NCBI GenBank assembly: GCA_964617695.1
Contig: CAZTYW010000045.1
Coordinates: 1-16,237 of the forward strand
DNA length: 16,237 bases
Direction of reading: 5' to 3'
From: CAZTYW01 sp964617695
Lineage (GTDB): Bacteria > Chloroflexota > Dehalococcoidia > UBA2247 > RBG-13-53-26
Shown here: in pieces, positions 1 to 8,342 of the stretch
Position numbering within the stretch: the stretch's first letter is position 1
How the letters are laid out: each line of letters opens with the position of its first letter
Translations under genes and position numbers: made by a program
The notes under the pieces: model-generated
Told to the model about the DNA's origin: nothing
Seen by the model: the letters and a program-made list of their open reading frames with translations, nothing else
Database searches by the model: none

Positions 1-531
1 CCGGTGTGACCGAAGGCTAGCCGGGTCCAGATGGCGAACCAGCCCCAATCTGGCCGCGCAGCGTAAGCAGGATAGATCTCGACTATGCCAACCACGATGA
101 ACGCCCCGGCCTCAAGAAGCCTAACAGGCTGGGAGTGAATCCAATGCCGTCTTCCCAAGATGCCGGTGCCCTATATGACGCTGATGCCGGTAATCGCCGG
201 GTATAGAGCCGGGGAAGTTGCCCCCGGGTTTAGCCAAGAGTCCTCGAAGGCTATCCACAGCTCAGTGAGCCGAAAGAAGGTCAACCGTTGCCGGCCCCCA
301 TACCCGAGACCACCATGATGGCCCCCGCCAGCAGGACCAAGCGGGGGTGTATTTGGAGGTCCCTTTTGTCTGATGTGCGGCTACTGCGTAGCAGGAGAAG
401 GCCGGCAGCCGCCAGTGCCGCCCCCCGACCCAGGGTGCGACCAGTCCAGCCAACCCCGCCACGACCAGCCAGGTGCCTATTTCATGACGGGTCGATGCTT
501 GCCTGTTTTCCATTTTTCCTGCATGGTCCAA
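1..531 (-). pseudogene. Decayed third copy of the small multi-pass membrane protein, cut by the window edge
   Basis: Read on the minus strand from the TTG at 531, the first ~36 codons are identical to the gene at 559-1137. At about 423-428 a run of G breaks the frame. Beyond it the similarity continues in other frames and is much weaker. A stretch reading GLLLLRS then LVLLAGAIMVVSG matches GILVLLKS and LVLLAGAIIVVSG of the intact copies, and DWGWFAIW near positions 30-50 matches DWGWFALF. Stop codons and further shifts lie between. It is therefore a diverged older paralogue whose 5' part has been replaced by sequence identical to its neighbour. The 3' end lies outside the window. It could also mark an assembly breakpoint at 423. 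Confidence 0.7.
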
Positions 532-1686
532 AACGGCGCCGGATAGGCTTGCGGCGGCTCAGCCCTGCTTGGAAGCGGCCCTGCGTCGTAAATGCCATAC
601 CTCCAATGCGCCGGTCAGCAGAGCGGTTATGGCCATGAACGCAAAGAGGGCGAACCAGCCCCAGTCGCCCCAGTACTGGTAGGAGATCATGCCCATAGGT
701 ATGACCAATAGTGCCGGTGCACCAGCTCCACGGGACCGTGCACGGCTGGCGAAAACGCGCTTTCCCTGAATGCCCACTGTATAGAACCCGGTGAGGAACG
801 AGAGAAGCGGGAAGATCACAAAATAGCTGCTGCCGGGCGCATCAGCGAAGGAGGCTCGTACGGTATCCAAGGGTGAATGAGTCGAGAGGATGTCGGCGAT
901 TGTTAGCCCTATACCGGAGACCACGATGATGGCCCCCGCCAGCAGGACCAACCTGTATTGTCCAGGGCCAGCCTTCTCAGTCGTGGGGCTCTTGAGCAAT
1001 ACCAGGATTCCGGCGGCCGCCGCGATTGCCCCGACCCAGGGTGCGACCAGTCCAGCCAACCCCGCCACGACCAGCCAGGTGCCTATTTCATGACGGGTCG
1101 ATGCTTGCCTGTTTTCCATTTTTCCTGCATGGTCCAAAACGGCGCCGGATAGGCTTGCGGCGGCTCAGCCCTGCTTGGAAGCGGCCCTGCGTCGTAAATG
1201 CCATACCTCCAATGCGCCGGTCAGCAGAGCGGTTATGGCCATGAACGCAAAGAGGGCGAACCAGCCCCAGTCGCCCCAGTACTGGTAGGAGATCATGCCC
1301 ATAGGTATGACCAATAGTGCCGGTGCACCAGCTCCACGGGACCGTGCACGGCTGGCGAAAACGCGCTTTCCCTGAATGCCCACTGTATAGAACCCGGTGA
1401 GGAACGAGAGAAGCGGGAAGATCACAAAATAGCTGCTGCCGGGCGCATCAGCGAAGGAGGCTCGTACGGTATCCAAGGGTGAATGAGTCGAGAGGATGTC
1501 GGCGATTGTTAGCCCTATACCGGAGACCACGATGATGGCCCCCGCCAGCAGGACCAACCTGTATTGTCCAGGGCCAGCCTTCTCAGTCGTGGGGCTCTTG
1601 AGCAATACCAGGATTCCGGCGGCCGCCGCGATTGCCCCGACCCAGGGTGCGACCAGTCCAGCCAACCCCGCCACGACCAGCCAGGT
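423..1686. repeat. Direct tandem repeat, 606-bp period, about 2.1 copies
   Basis: Positions 423-1080 and 1029-1686 appear identical base for base (about 658 bp at an offset of 606). Position 422 differs from 1028, and 1081 differs from 1687, which sets the edges. The unit holds one whole copy of the small membrane protein except the extreme N-terminus, plus the 27-bp spacer. The lack of any divergence points to a very recent duplication, gene conversion, or an assembly artefact. Confidence 0.85.
559..1137 (-). CDS. Small multi-pass membrane protein, duplicated copy A
   Basis: Unrecognised integral membrane protein of 192 residues from the TTG at 1137. An in-frame ATG at 1119 is the other candidate; AGGA lies only 3 nt before it, while the TTG has no evident ribosome site. 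Hydrophobic segments lie at about residues 21-47, 63-83, 104-122, 140-156 and 160-176, so four or five helices are likely. The C-terminus is basic (HLRRRAASKQG). From residue RHEIG onward it is identical to the upstream gene at 1165-1749; only the N-terminal 15-20 residues differ. It is the last intact gene of the minus-strand block. No catalytic motif is visible and no function can be assigned. Confidence 0.75.
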   Translation of the reverse strand: MDHAGKMENRQASTRHEIGTWLVVAGLAGLVAPWVGAIAAAAGILVLLKSPTTEKAGPGQYRLVLLAGAIIVVSGIGLTIADILSTHSPLDTVRASFADAPGSSYFVIFPLLSFLTGFYTVGIQGKRVFASRARSRGAGAPALLVIPMGMISYQYWGDWGWFALFAFMAITALLTGALEVWHLRRRAASKQG

Positions 1687-1749
1687 ACCTATTTCGTGCC
1701 GTTGGACGCCCAATTTCGATATCTCCTGCCTGGTACTGCAATAGTCCAT
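1165..1749 (-). CDS. Small multi-pass membrane protein, copy B with a distinct N-terminus
   Basis: Unrecognised membrane protein of 194 residues with an ATG at 1749 and a weak purine-rich ribosome site (AAGAGA). It has the same four or five hydrophobic helices as the gene at 559-1137, including the conserved aromatic patch YQYWGDWGWF near residue 160. The first 17 residues (MDYCSTRQEISKLGVQR) are unlike the other copies. This copy therefore probably carries the original 5' end, and the downstream copies were built by tandem duplication. It lies 48 bp after the lipoprotein stop, with a strong hairpin in between, so it may be in the same operon but at a different transcript level. It may be a membrane partner of the exporter upstream; this is inferred from position only. 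Confidence 0.8.
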   Translation of the reverse strand: MDYCSTRQEISKLGVQRHEIGTWLVVAGLAGLVAPWVGAIAAAAGILVLLKSPTTEKAGPGQYRLVLLAGAIIVVSGIGLTIADILSTHSPLDTVRASFADAPGSSYFVIFPLLSFLTGFYTVGIQGKRVFASRARSRGAGAPALLVIPMGMISYQYWGDWGWFALFAFMAITALLTGALEVWHLRRRAASKQG

Positions 1750-1773
1750 TCTCTTACATTACCAGTCCCATAG

Positions 1774-1796
1774 CCAGCTCCCTGCGAGGGAGCTGG
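1774..1796 (-). terminator. Perfect 10-bp hairpin just after the lipoprotein gene
   Basis: CCAGCTCCCT and AGGGAGCTGG flank the 3-nt loop GCG. The stem begins 1 bp after the lipoprotein stop (1798-1800). No run of T follows on the minus strand, so it may slow or partly stop transcription, or protect the 3' end of the upstream message, rather than terminate fully. Confidence 0.55.
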
Positions 1797-1797
1797 G

Positions 1798-2799
1798 TCA
1801 ATCGTCCCTCAAACTCAGACTGACCATGCTCCACGTGATGTTTGTCTTTACCGATCCTGCCTCCATTATTTTGACATAGTAATAAAACGGTAACGGCATA
1901 TCAGAAGTGAAGGCTGCTCCAGTCTCGCATGTCGAATCTGTAGTAAGGGCAGACCAGTGATATAGCTGCCAGGTGGTAAACTCACACCCACCGATCAACC
2001 TGATAATACGTTCACACCGATTTTCGTAAAGGATTCGTGAGCCCTCGCCAGTTGTCGTATCAATGAGCTCGAAATAGTCCTCTCCGCCGGCAGAATAGGT
2101 CGCAAACGCCTTCCATGGCACCCCATAGATGGGGAAAATGACATAGTTGTCAAAACCCGCAAACTCTCCGCTGGTATAAGGTTCGTAGCGGACAGTGCCG
2201 CCGGCATTCTGCTCCGTGCCTGAGTCAAACACGGTGGTGTTGCCACACCAACTCCAAAGGCCGCTGGTTTCTGACGAGTCTTCATACGCTGCTTTGACAC
2301 ACACCCCATACGGTCCCCCCGAATCCACCGGCTTTCCAGTGGGAATCCATAAGGTTACGTCTGCCCAAACCGGCAAGGATTGTCCCCAGTTGTTGTTCAT
2401 CAGGACTGTAATGTGGTGATGGAGTTCGTAGCAGTCCAATTTGAATGTCGCATCGGTAACCACTTCCCCGTCGGGACCGGTTGAAACACGCTTTACCTGC
2501 ACATCGACCTCGCCTCTACCGTGGTTTGCGGCATCGCAGCGAAGCTGCAGACTGCCTTCATCAGTCTCAAACGTTAGCTCTATTGCATAGTCACTTAGTA
2601 TTCCAGGAGAACCGTCGGTTGGGACGACCATAGCGTCAAACTGGTAAGGGGAAACCCACTGTTCGCGAAGGTTGCTCGGGTCCTCCCATTGGCTATCCGA
2701 CGAGTGCCCACAGCCCGAAGACATTATGAAAATCATGCAGAGGAGAAGAGGTAGAACGGCCAAGGTCAAGATTTGACTTGCTGGACGACTGTGCGGCAT
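1798..2799 (-). CDS. Predicted secreted lipoprotein, beta-rich, exporter-linked
   Basis: The protein is about 333 residues from the second of two adjacent ATGs (2799). AAAGGAG lies 4 nt before that start and only 1 nt before the first ATG (2802). The N-terminus is a lipoprotein-type signal: a short basic region (SRPASQ), a hydrophobic core (ILTLAVLPLLLCMIFIM) and SSGC, where Cys would be lipidated. The -3 position is Ser rather than the usual Leu. The mature part begins with a flexible Ser/Asp stretch and continues as alternating polar and aromatic segments typical of beta structure, with several Cys. No family is recognised. It starts 14 bp after the permease stop, with its ribosome site in that gap, so it is translated from the same message. 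It may be an extracytoplasmic partner or substrate of the exporter; this is inferred. Confidence 0.8.
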   Translation of the reverse strand: MPHSRPASQILTLAVLPLLLCMIFIMSSGCGHSSDSQWEDPSNLREQWVSPYQFDAMVVPTDGSPGILSDYAIELTFETDEGSLQLRCDAANHGRGEVDVQVKRVSTGPDGEVVTDATFKLDCYELHHHITVLMNNNWGQSLPVWADVTLWIPTGKPVDSGGPYGVCVKAAYEDSSETSGLWSWCGNTTVFDSGTEQNAGGTVRYEPYTSGEFAGFDNYVIFPIYGVPWKAFATYSAGGEDYFELIDTTTGEGSRILYENRCERIIRLIGGCEFTTWQLYHWSALTTDSTCETGAAFTSDMPLPFYYYVKIMEAGSVKTNITWSMVSLSLRDD

Positions 2800-2813
2800 C
2801 ATGCTCCTTTCTG

Positions 2814-3752
2814 TTACTGAATGTCTTTCGAATACATGATATGGATCGTCACGTACAAGCAGAGCCCCGATACAGTCATCAATCCCAATAGAGATACGTA
2901 CCACGCCATGCAGCTACTGAGTAGCGGAGGATGCTGATACCATTGCCACCCTTGCTGACTGCTCGTACTGTCCGCCTCAAAGGTTCGGCAAAATGTAGCC
3001 AGCTTCTTGAGCGAGCCAGCGGGTGGCATGCCGCCTCTTGCCTGCTCCAACACTGGCAGGAAGATGGTCCCGAGATGATAAGATGGGTCAATGATGTACA
3101 CGTGGTGGTTCTTGTAGGCTTGCCGGTCAATCCCTGAAGCTGACAGCAAGGCTCCTGAGAAGAATACGATCAGGATGATTGTACCCAATACGACCATGGT
3201 TCTGATCTGTCCCTGCAATACAGCTGCACTTGCCACGGAAAGGCAGGCAAACACAAGAATAACCACTAGTGAGTAGAGCAACAGCCAGGGTACAAGACCG
3301 AAAACGCCAGCCAAAACAGGGAAGGAAACACCGAGTACAGCACATAGCAGAAGCGATGAAAGAATCAGGATGGAGCCCTCGAGCAAAAGCGCATAGGCAG
3401 CAAGGGCAGCCAGCTTCGCTATCACAATCTGCCACCTTCGTATGGGTTTGCTCACCAGAGTCAGCATCGTCCCCCTTATTACCTCGTTAGATATCGAGGC
3501 GGCTCCCGATGCCGACACGACTGTGGCCAGAAAGATGCCTGCTGTCCATATGAATGATATAGTTATGAAGCTACTGACGATATTCTCTGTCTGGGCGTCA
3601 ATGGCCCCGCCTGAGCCCAGCAGGGCAGGGCGCATGGCTACCGCGTAGCCAACTGGCACTAGAACTCCGAGCAGCATCAGAATAGCCGTCTTTCGTGCCT
3701 TACCCAGATCAATTAGGGACTTTGTGAAAATGCACGCCGCTTCACGTGCCAC
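2814..3752 (-). CDS. ABC-2 type permease subunit
   Basis: Membrane subunit of an ABC exporter, 312 residues from a GTG at 3752. GGAGG lies 6 nt upstream of that GTG, and the start overlaps the ATPase stop by 11 bp; the longer open frame to 3887 lacks this support. Hydrophobic segments lie at about 24-41, 58-80, 107-135, 138-165, 173-200 and 278-298. The cytoplasmic motif ISNEVIRGTMLTLVSKPIRR (about 87-106) matches the conserved ABC-2 pattern in which a Glu-x-x-x-Gly-Thr element precedes 'S/K-P-I-x-R'. A soluble loop of about 75 residues (205-275), rich in His, Tyr and Trp, separates the last two helices and is probably extracellular. It would pair, probably as a dimer, with the ATPase encoded just upstream. 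The substrate is unknown. Confidence 0.88.
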   Translation of the reverse strand: MAREAACIFTKSLIDLGKARKTAILMLLGVLVPVGYAVAMRPALLGSGGAIDAQTENIVSSFITISFIWTAGIFLATVVSASGAASISNEVIRGTMLTLVSKPIRRWQIVIAKLAALAAYALLLEGSILILSSLLLCAVLGVSFPVLAGVFGLVPWLLLYSLVVILVFACLSVASAAVLQGQIRTMVVLGTIILIVFFSGALLSASGIDRQAYKNHHVYIIDPSYHLGTIFLPVLEQARGGMPPAGSLKKLATFCRTFEADSTSSQQGWQWYQHPPLLSSCMAWYVSLLGLMTVSGLCLYVTIHIMYSKDIQ

Positions 3753-4680
3753 CGATGTCCTCCACGACTCGAGTTCTATAGATGTACTCGAGTCGGCTAT
3801 CTTCCTCGCCGAATAAGAATACCCTTGCACGGCACTCGTTGACGGCATGCAGCACAGCGTCCTGCATTGACGATGCATCCTGCCCAATCAAGTGAATGGC
3901 TGCATCATCTTCAATACTTACTTTCTCTGCACTGCCCTCGGCGCTCAACATGGCTGCAACGGAAACGTTATCACTGGTATTGAGCACAAATCGATGCACG
4001 GTCCTGCATATGCCAAATCTGTAATCACCCTGGAAAATTATTCGCCCCCCGTCCATGATTGTCACGTAATCAACGAGATACTCTAACTCGGAAAGGATGT
4101 GGCTGCTGATAAGAATAGTTACTGCGTATTCTACGGGGAGTTGCTTAAGTTTCTTAAGAATCTTCAGCCTGCCAGTGGGGTCCAAATTGGCCGTTGGTTC
4201 GTCGAGTATAAGCAACTCCGGGCTGTGCATCATGGCTTGTGCTAAGCTGAGGCGCTGCTTCATGCCCGCACTAAAGCCCCGAATTTCAGCCCTCCAAAAT
4301 GAACCCAATTCCAGCCAGTCGAGAAGTTCATCAGCCCTCGCTTGAGCTTTTCGAACATGCAAGCCGCTCAGTGTGGCCATGTACACGAGATAGTCCCATG
4401 CTGTCATATCCTCATAGAACGAGGGGCGCTCCATTGAGTAGCCGATTATTCTTCTTGCTTCAAGAGAACCCAGTGCGAATTCCTTTATGGTCCCTGAACC
4501 CTTGCTGGGCCTGGTTGCTCCCACCAGCATCCTTAGCAGGGTAGACTTCCCTGCCCCGTTCGGGCCGATCAGACCATGTGCACTTCCTGACCCCACCAAT
4601 AGGCCTACAGAGTCCACCGCCACAAGCTTCCCGTAGGCTTTGCTTAGGCCTTGCGTCTCTATAAGAATCTGGCCGTTCAT
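3742..4680 (-). CDS. ABC transporter ATP-binding protein (ABC-2 exporter type)
   Basis: Cytoplasmic ATPase of 312 residues that would power the permease encoded next. The ATG at 4680 overlaps the upstream stop as ATGA, and AAGGA lies 6 nt before it. The Walker A motif GPNGAGKST is at 39-47. The signature is FSAGMKQR at 136-143, the Ala-for-Gly form common in this exporter class. Walker B with the catalytic Glu is LLILDEPTANLDP (about 157-169), and the switch His is in ISSH (191-194). The Q-loop region reads GYSMERPSFYED, where Glu replaces the usual Gln, again common in this class. The last ~85 residues form the accessory C-terminal domain of such ATPases. The translational coupling on both sides implies a fixed ratio with the propeller protein and the permease. 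Confidence 0.95.
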   Translation of the reverse strand: MNGQILIETQGLSKAYGKLVAVDSVGLLVGSGSAHGLIGPNGAGKSTLLRMLVGATRPSKGSGTIKEFALGSLEARRIIGYSMERPSFYEDMTAWDYLVYMATLSGLHVRKAQARADELLDWLELGSFWRAEIRGFSAGMKQRLSLAQAMMHSPELLILDEPTANLDPTGRLKILKKLKQLPVEYAVTILISSHILSELEYLVDYVTIMDGGRIIFQGDYRFGICRTVHRFVLNTSDNVSVAAMLSAEGSAEKVSIEDDAAIHLIGQDASSMQDAVLHAVNECRARVFLFGEEDSRLEYIYRTRVVEDIGGT

Positions 4681-7600
4681 CCAAATTCCTTTGAAGCAGA
4701 GTCCTTCTCTTTCCGGATGCTTGACAATGGCGTGTGCCACATTAGAAAGAATAGTATGGTCACGATGCCCAGCATGGTCACTACCAGAACCGTAAAGTGC
4801 CAAGCATAGTGCACTGTAAGTGACTGCTGGGCATACAATATTACACCACTAGAATCGCCTCCCCTGATCACCAACTGATGTTCGCCCGAGTCAAGGTTGA
4901 AGGTATCTGAAGCTCGTCGGCTTTGGCGTGATCCCGCCTCGTAGTGTAGTGCAACGGGTTGTCCGTCGGCGTATGTTTCGAGAAAGGCAGTGGCTTGTTC
5001 ATATTGGGAGTGCACTTCTACCGCGGGGCCTGATATATTGCATGGTGTATCAGGGAGAATAGTGGCCGAGAAGTCCACGGTAAAGCGATGGGTCGCTCCA
5101 AATGCGATGGCACCCAGCCCGCTACAGTCGGGAAGAGGAACCAAGCGGGCCGATACAGGGGAATAACGCCAAAGAGTCGCCAGTAGTCGCCCTTCCGACA
5201 AGTCGACAAATGCATATGAATCTGCATATAGACGATCTTCACCCATTTGCAGGGGTTGAGGACAGTTCAGTGCTTCGGTAAGAACTACGACTGCCTCTGG
5301 ATGATCGTCCCCATTGATGTCTCCTAAACTCAACAATGGCTTTGAATCGAATCTGTATTGGATGTCCTTCTGATATCGGATAGGACTTATGCCTACCTCC
5401 TTGAGCAACTCGTTTCCCATGACGTTATAGATGCGCAGATACGGCGTACCATACAAATCTTGGCCCGCAACAAGAAGGTCGGTGATGCCGTCGCCACTGA
5501 AGTCTCCGAGGGGGAGTGCCGGAACCTGGCTGAGCGGCCAAGACCAATTTGAGGCATCAAGTTCCAGATTCCACATAAGTTCGCCATCCTTCCCAGACAC
5601 CACATCCAGCGTTGCTGTCTGACCCATATAGCCTGCTGGTGTTAGCAGGCTCGTGGGCTGATGGCAGATTATCGAATCGGGGTAGTTGTCTCCGTTGAAA
5701 TCGGCACACCCTATATCCCAAATTGGAAACGGGCTTGCACAGTGCTCAAACAGCAATGAACCATCAACCGGAGAACGAATGACCATTGTGGGCGTATCAG
5801 TGATCTCGGCTGGTGGCGGCACTTCGGTTGACAAGGATCTTCTGTAGACGACCTCTCGCCTGCCATCTTGGTTTAAGTCAGGTACGACATCGGCCGCTTC
5901 AATTAGCCAGCTATCTCCTGCGGTCCAGGTTAAACGGGGTTTCCAGTCCATAGTTGCCAGTGAACTGTCTGCGATCTCTATCCGGTCGCTATATACCAGT
6001 GCAAGTTCGCACACTCCATCTGCATTCGTATCGTCGATTACCAAGAATTGCGCCTCCATCCCCGGCGAAATGCCGTAAGGGATCCTCGATATCTCGGCTC
6101 CTTCGATGCTCATAAGGGCCACGCCATTGGAGAAGCCTACAGCGAGATACATCTGTTCCGAGATGGTCCCGGCAAAGCCGATTTTACAGATATTCTCGCC
6201 GACATCGATCCAAGAGGCCCGGCCAGATCGCCCGTCGAGCACGATCAGGTTTTCTCCCATGTATCCGCAAAAATCCGGAACCCCCTCAGCACTCCTGGGG
6301 TCCAATTCGATAATTTGACGTAGTCCTCCTTGGGCAGTGTATCGGTCCTTGGGAACCAAATAAGACCAGACAGGAATCAGGGTGCCTCTTTCGACCAAGC
6401 TGACCAAGCGGATTCCGCCTGGCGCAGGCCCCTCAAAGCACACAAGAAGATTCCCGCTTTGCCCGTACGTAAACACAGATGAGGGCGCCTCGATGCGTGG
6501 GTAACACCAAACCACTTCGCCCTGCAAAGTAACGGCAGCCAAATCACTCTGGTCTGACAAGGTAATGTAGGTTTCCTCATCAAGTTGCCTAACGAGTGGG
6601 AAGCCGCCACCGAGTGTGATTTCGCTGACGGTGTAAATACGTTGGCCCGAGCCCACATCAACCAGATTGAACCCTGACACGCTGGGTTCAAGTATCATCG
6701 CCTTCCTCTGATAAATTCCTGTCGCGGGTGCCTCATGACGCCAAAGAGATAACTGACCATCCCACAAAACTTCGCCCTTGATCGTAAGAGCGACGACCTG
6801 GGTGTCGTCAGGATGGCCGGAGAAATATGGATACATATACGATTCACCCCTGCTGACAAGTATGCACGGCGCATTTTCATTGCCAGGCACGAACGATAGT
6901 CTTAGGAGTTCTCCCAGATTGCCTTCGGTAATCACGCTATGTTCCCACAGAAACTGTCTCGTTTCCACGTCCAGAAGCCGAACTCGCCCGTCGGTTGATG
7001 ATATCGCGATTTTTCCCAAGTCGCAGGCTGACATATCCCTCACATAGGGCTGAAACTTCACAACGACTCCCCCACCGTGGTCTTGTGATTCTTCGTTGAG
7101 CTTCATTCGCCATTCTTCGTTGCCATTCTCTGCGTCGAGCGCGAACAGCGCGCCATCCTCTGTCGCCGTCACGATATTGTCAATGCCATCTGCTCGCTGT
7201 ACCACAGCCATGTCCACTATTTCGGTAGGGGAGCAATGACTCCAACTCACCGTGCCCGTTTCGGCATGCAGCGCTATCAGCGCTCGTGAGAGCATGACTA
7301 CAATCAAGACTTCCTCATGTACGGATGCGATTTCGACACAATGTATAGGAAACTGCATCTCCGTCCATCCCATATCATTCACGAAGACTTCTTGTGTGGG
7401 ACTGAAGTCCCACAGTTCCTCCCAGGTTTGGCCTGCATAGCACCCCACACTTTGAATAGCCGGTTGCCTCAACCAGACGATCAAGTCTTTCAACTCGTCA
7501 CCATTGATATCGCCTACTAAATCCATCCCGCCGATCCCATATGGTGTGAGAAGAGTATGCTCTACGGTACCACCGTCATCAATTATGTAGAGGCCACTGG

Positions 7601-7859
7601 TTGTGCCAACGAAAATCAGGGGAGGACTGCTCCCGGAGATTGCCGCAGTTACGGTCTCTGTGATATCACCATTGAGGCCAAAAGGAAGGTATTGTGTCAG
7701 ATTGCCTGCCCGGTTCGGCTGGGATATATTGGAGAATGCTGCCGTAATAGTGAATGGGTCAGTATCCCAAGGATGAAGAGCAAGGAGAAGAGCCAAGATG
7801 ACTATAGAGCTTGCCAAGATCCCTCTCTTGTACCTGGCAAGAATCATTCTGCTGGCCAT
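4677..7859 (-). CDS. Giant membrane-anchored PQQ/FG-GAP beta-propeller protein
   Basis: The protein has 1060 residues from an ATG at 7859 with GAGGA 9 nt upstream. A hydrophobic segment at 11-28 anchors or exports it, and a second at about 1020-1042 is followed by a charged tail (IRKEKDSASKEFG) that should lie in the cytoplasm. The bulk between them is therefore outside. The N-terminal half has PQQ-type blade motifs such as LHAETGTVSW, ALDAENGNEEWRM and LLDVETRQFLWEH. The protein also carries FG-GAP/integrin-like loops: DINGDELKDL (~116), DTNADGVCEL (~606), DLNQDGRREV (~660), DFNGDNYPDS (~720), DFSGDGITDL (~783) and DINGDDHPEA (~845), each able to bind calcium. Residues ~930-1015 look like an Ig-type beta-sandwich. 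It is first in the operon with the ABC exporter. It could be a surface sensor, adhesin or scaffold; the function is unknown. Confidence 0.85.
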   Translation of the reverse strand: MASRMILARYKRGILASSIVILALLLALHPWDTDPFTITAAFSNISQPNRAGNLTQYLPFGLNGDITETVTAAISGSSPPLIFVGTTSGLYIIDDGGTVEHTLLTPYGIGGMDLVGDINGDELKDLIVWLRQPAIQSVGCYAGQTWEELWDFSPTQEVFVNDMGWTEMQFPIHCVEIASVHEEVLIVVMLSRALIALHAETGTVSWSHCSPTEIVDMAVVQRADGIDNIVTATEDGALFALDAENGNEEWRMKLNEESQDHGGGVVVKFQPYVRDMSACDLGKIAISSTDGRVRLLDVETRQFLWEHSVITEGNLGELLRLSFVPGNENAPCILVSRGESYMYPYFSGHPDDTQVVALTIKGEVLWDGQLSLWRHEAPATGIYQRKAMILEPSVSGFNLVDVGSGQRIYTVSEITLGGGFPLVRQLDEETYITLSDQSDLAAVTLQGEVVWCYPRIEAPSSVFTYGQSGNLLVCFEGPAPGGIRLVSLVERGTLIPVWSYLVPKDRYTAQGGLRQIIELDPRSAEGVPDFCGYMGENLIVLDGRSGRASWIDVGENICKIGFAGTISEQMYLAVGFSNGVALMSIEGAEISRIPYGISPGMEAQFLVIDDTNADGVCELALVYSDRIEIADSSLATMDWKPRLTWTAGDSWLIEAADVVPDLNQDGRREVVYRRSLSTEVPPPAEITDTPTMVIRSPVDGSLLFEHCASPFPIWDIGCADFNGDNYPDSIICHQPTSLLTPAGYMGQTATLDVVSGKDGELMWNLELDASNWSWPLSQVPALPLGDFSGDGITDLLVAGQDLYGTPYLRIYNVMGNELLKEVGISPIRYQKDIQYRFDSKPLLSLGDINGDDHPEAVVVLTEALNCPQPLQMGEDRLYADSYAFVDLSEGRLLATLWRYSPVSARLVPLPDCSGLGAIAFGATHRFTVDFSATILPDTPCNISGPAVEVHSQYEQATAFLETYADGQPVALHYEAGSRQSRRASDTFNLDSGEHQLVIRGGDSSGVILYAQQSLTVHYAWHFTVLVVTMLGIVTILFFLMWHTPLSSIRKEKDSASKEFG

Positions 7860-7913
7860 CCCAGTTCGTCCTCAGCTATTCTCATCCCTTTGCAGGGTTC
7901 ACGTGTTTAGTAA

Positions 7914-7948
7914 TCGGGGATGGGCAAACCCATCCCCGACTTTTCTTA
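7914..7948 (+). terminator. Strong intrinsic-terminator-like hairpin facing the plus strand
   Basis: TCGGGGATGGG (7914-7924) and CCCATCCCCGA (7929-7939) form a perfect 11-bp stem with loop CAAA. CTTTTCTTA follows on the plus strand, as in an intrinsic terminator. No plus-strand gene is visible to its left, so either an antisense or unannotated plus transcript ends here, or the stem works as a 5'-leader hairpin 55 bp upstream of the minus-strand propeller gene. On the minus strand the following bases (TTACTAAAC) are not a convincing T-run. Confidence 0.6.
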
Positions 7949-8242
7949 TGTGACTGGAAGTCCTCAATTTGAGCTGCTTAGCACCTCTTGATGGCTACCG
8001 CCTTTGTTCGCGTCTTTGTAGTAATGCAGAATGGCGCCTCCTACAACGTGGTAGAGCGAGACAGCGTCATTGTTGCATTGAAGGTGGATCGTAGGCTAAC
8101 TGCTCTTAGACTATTAATAATCAGGCGATTTCGTCGTTTACTATACATCAATAAGGATTCATTTGTCAATAGCCACAATGTAGTCAAATTCTCACAGCTC
8201 CATTTTCATCGAACTCCAGATTATCATTGGTGTCTACGATCT
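7949..8242. other. AT-richer end of left contig, no convincing gene
   Basis: This stretch is lower in GC than its surroundings. An open plus frame from ~7988 runs into the N gap but has no ribosome site and no recognisable protein pattern. On the minus strand an 18-codon open frame leaves the gap and stops at 8184. It reads VDTNDNLEFDENG, reminiscent of an Asp-rich loop. It could be the C-terminal end of a gene lying in the gap, but it is too short to call. Confidence 0.4.
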
Positions 8243-8342
8243 NNNNNNNNNNNNNNNNNNNNNNNNNNNNNNNNNNNNNNNNNNNNNNNNNNNNNNNNNN
8301 NNNNNNNNNNNNNNNNNNNNNNNNNNNNNNNNNNNNNNNNNN
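8243..8342. other. Scaffold gap of exactly 100 N
   Basis: The run is exactly 100 N, the conventional length for a gap of unknown size. The sequences on either side differ in base composition and were joined by scaffolding, so their distance, order and orientation are unproven. Confidence 0.97.

Noticed and set aside
423..1686. Insertion sequence or CRISPR as explanation for the repeat
   Set aside because: The repeat unit is a whole membrane-protein gene with no terminal inverted repeats, transposase or short spaced repeats.
7988..8242. Plus-strand open frame running into the gap
   Set aside because: No ribosome site, no family pattern, and residue composition typical of a chance frame in AT-richer DNA.
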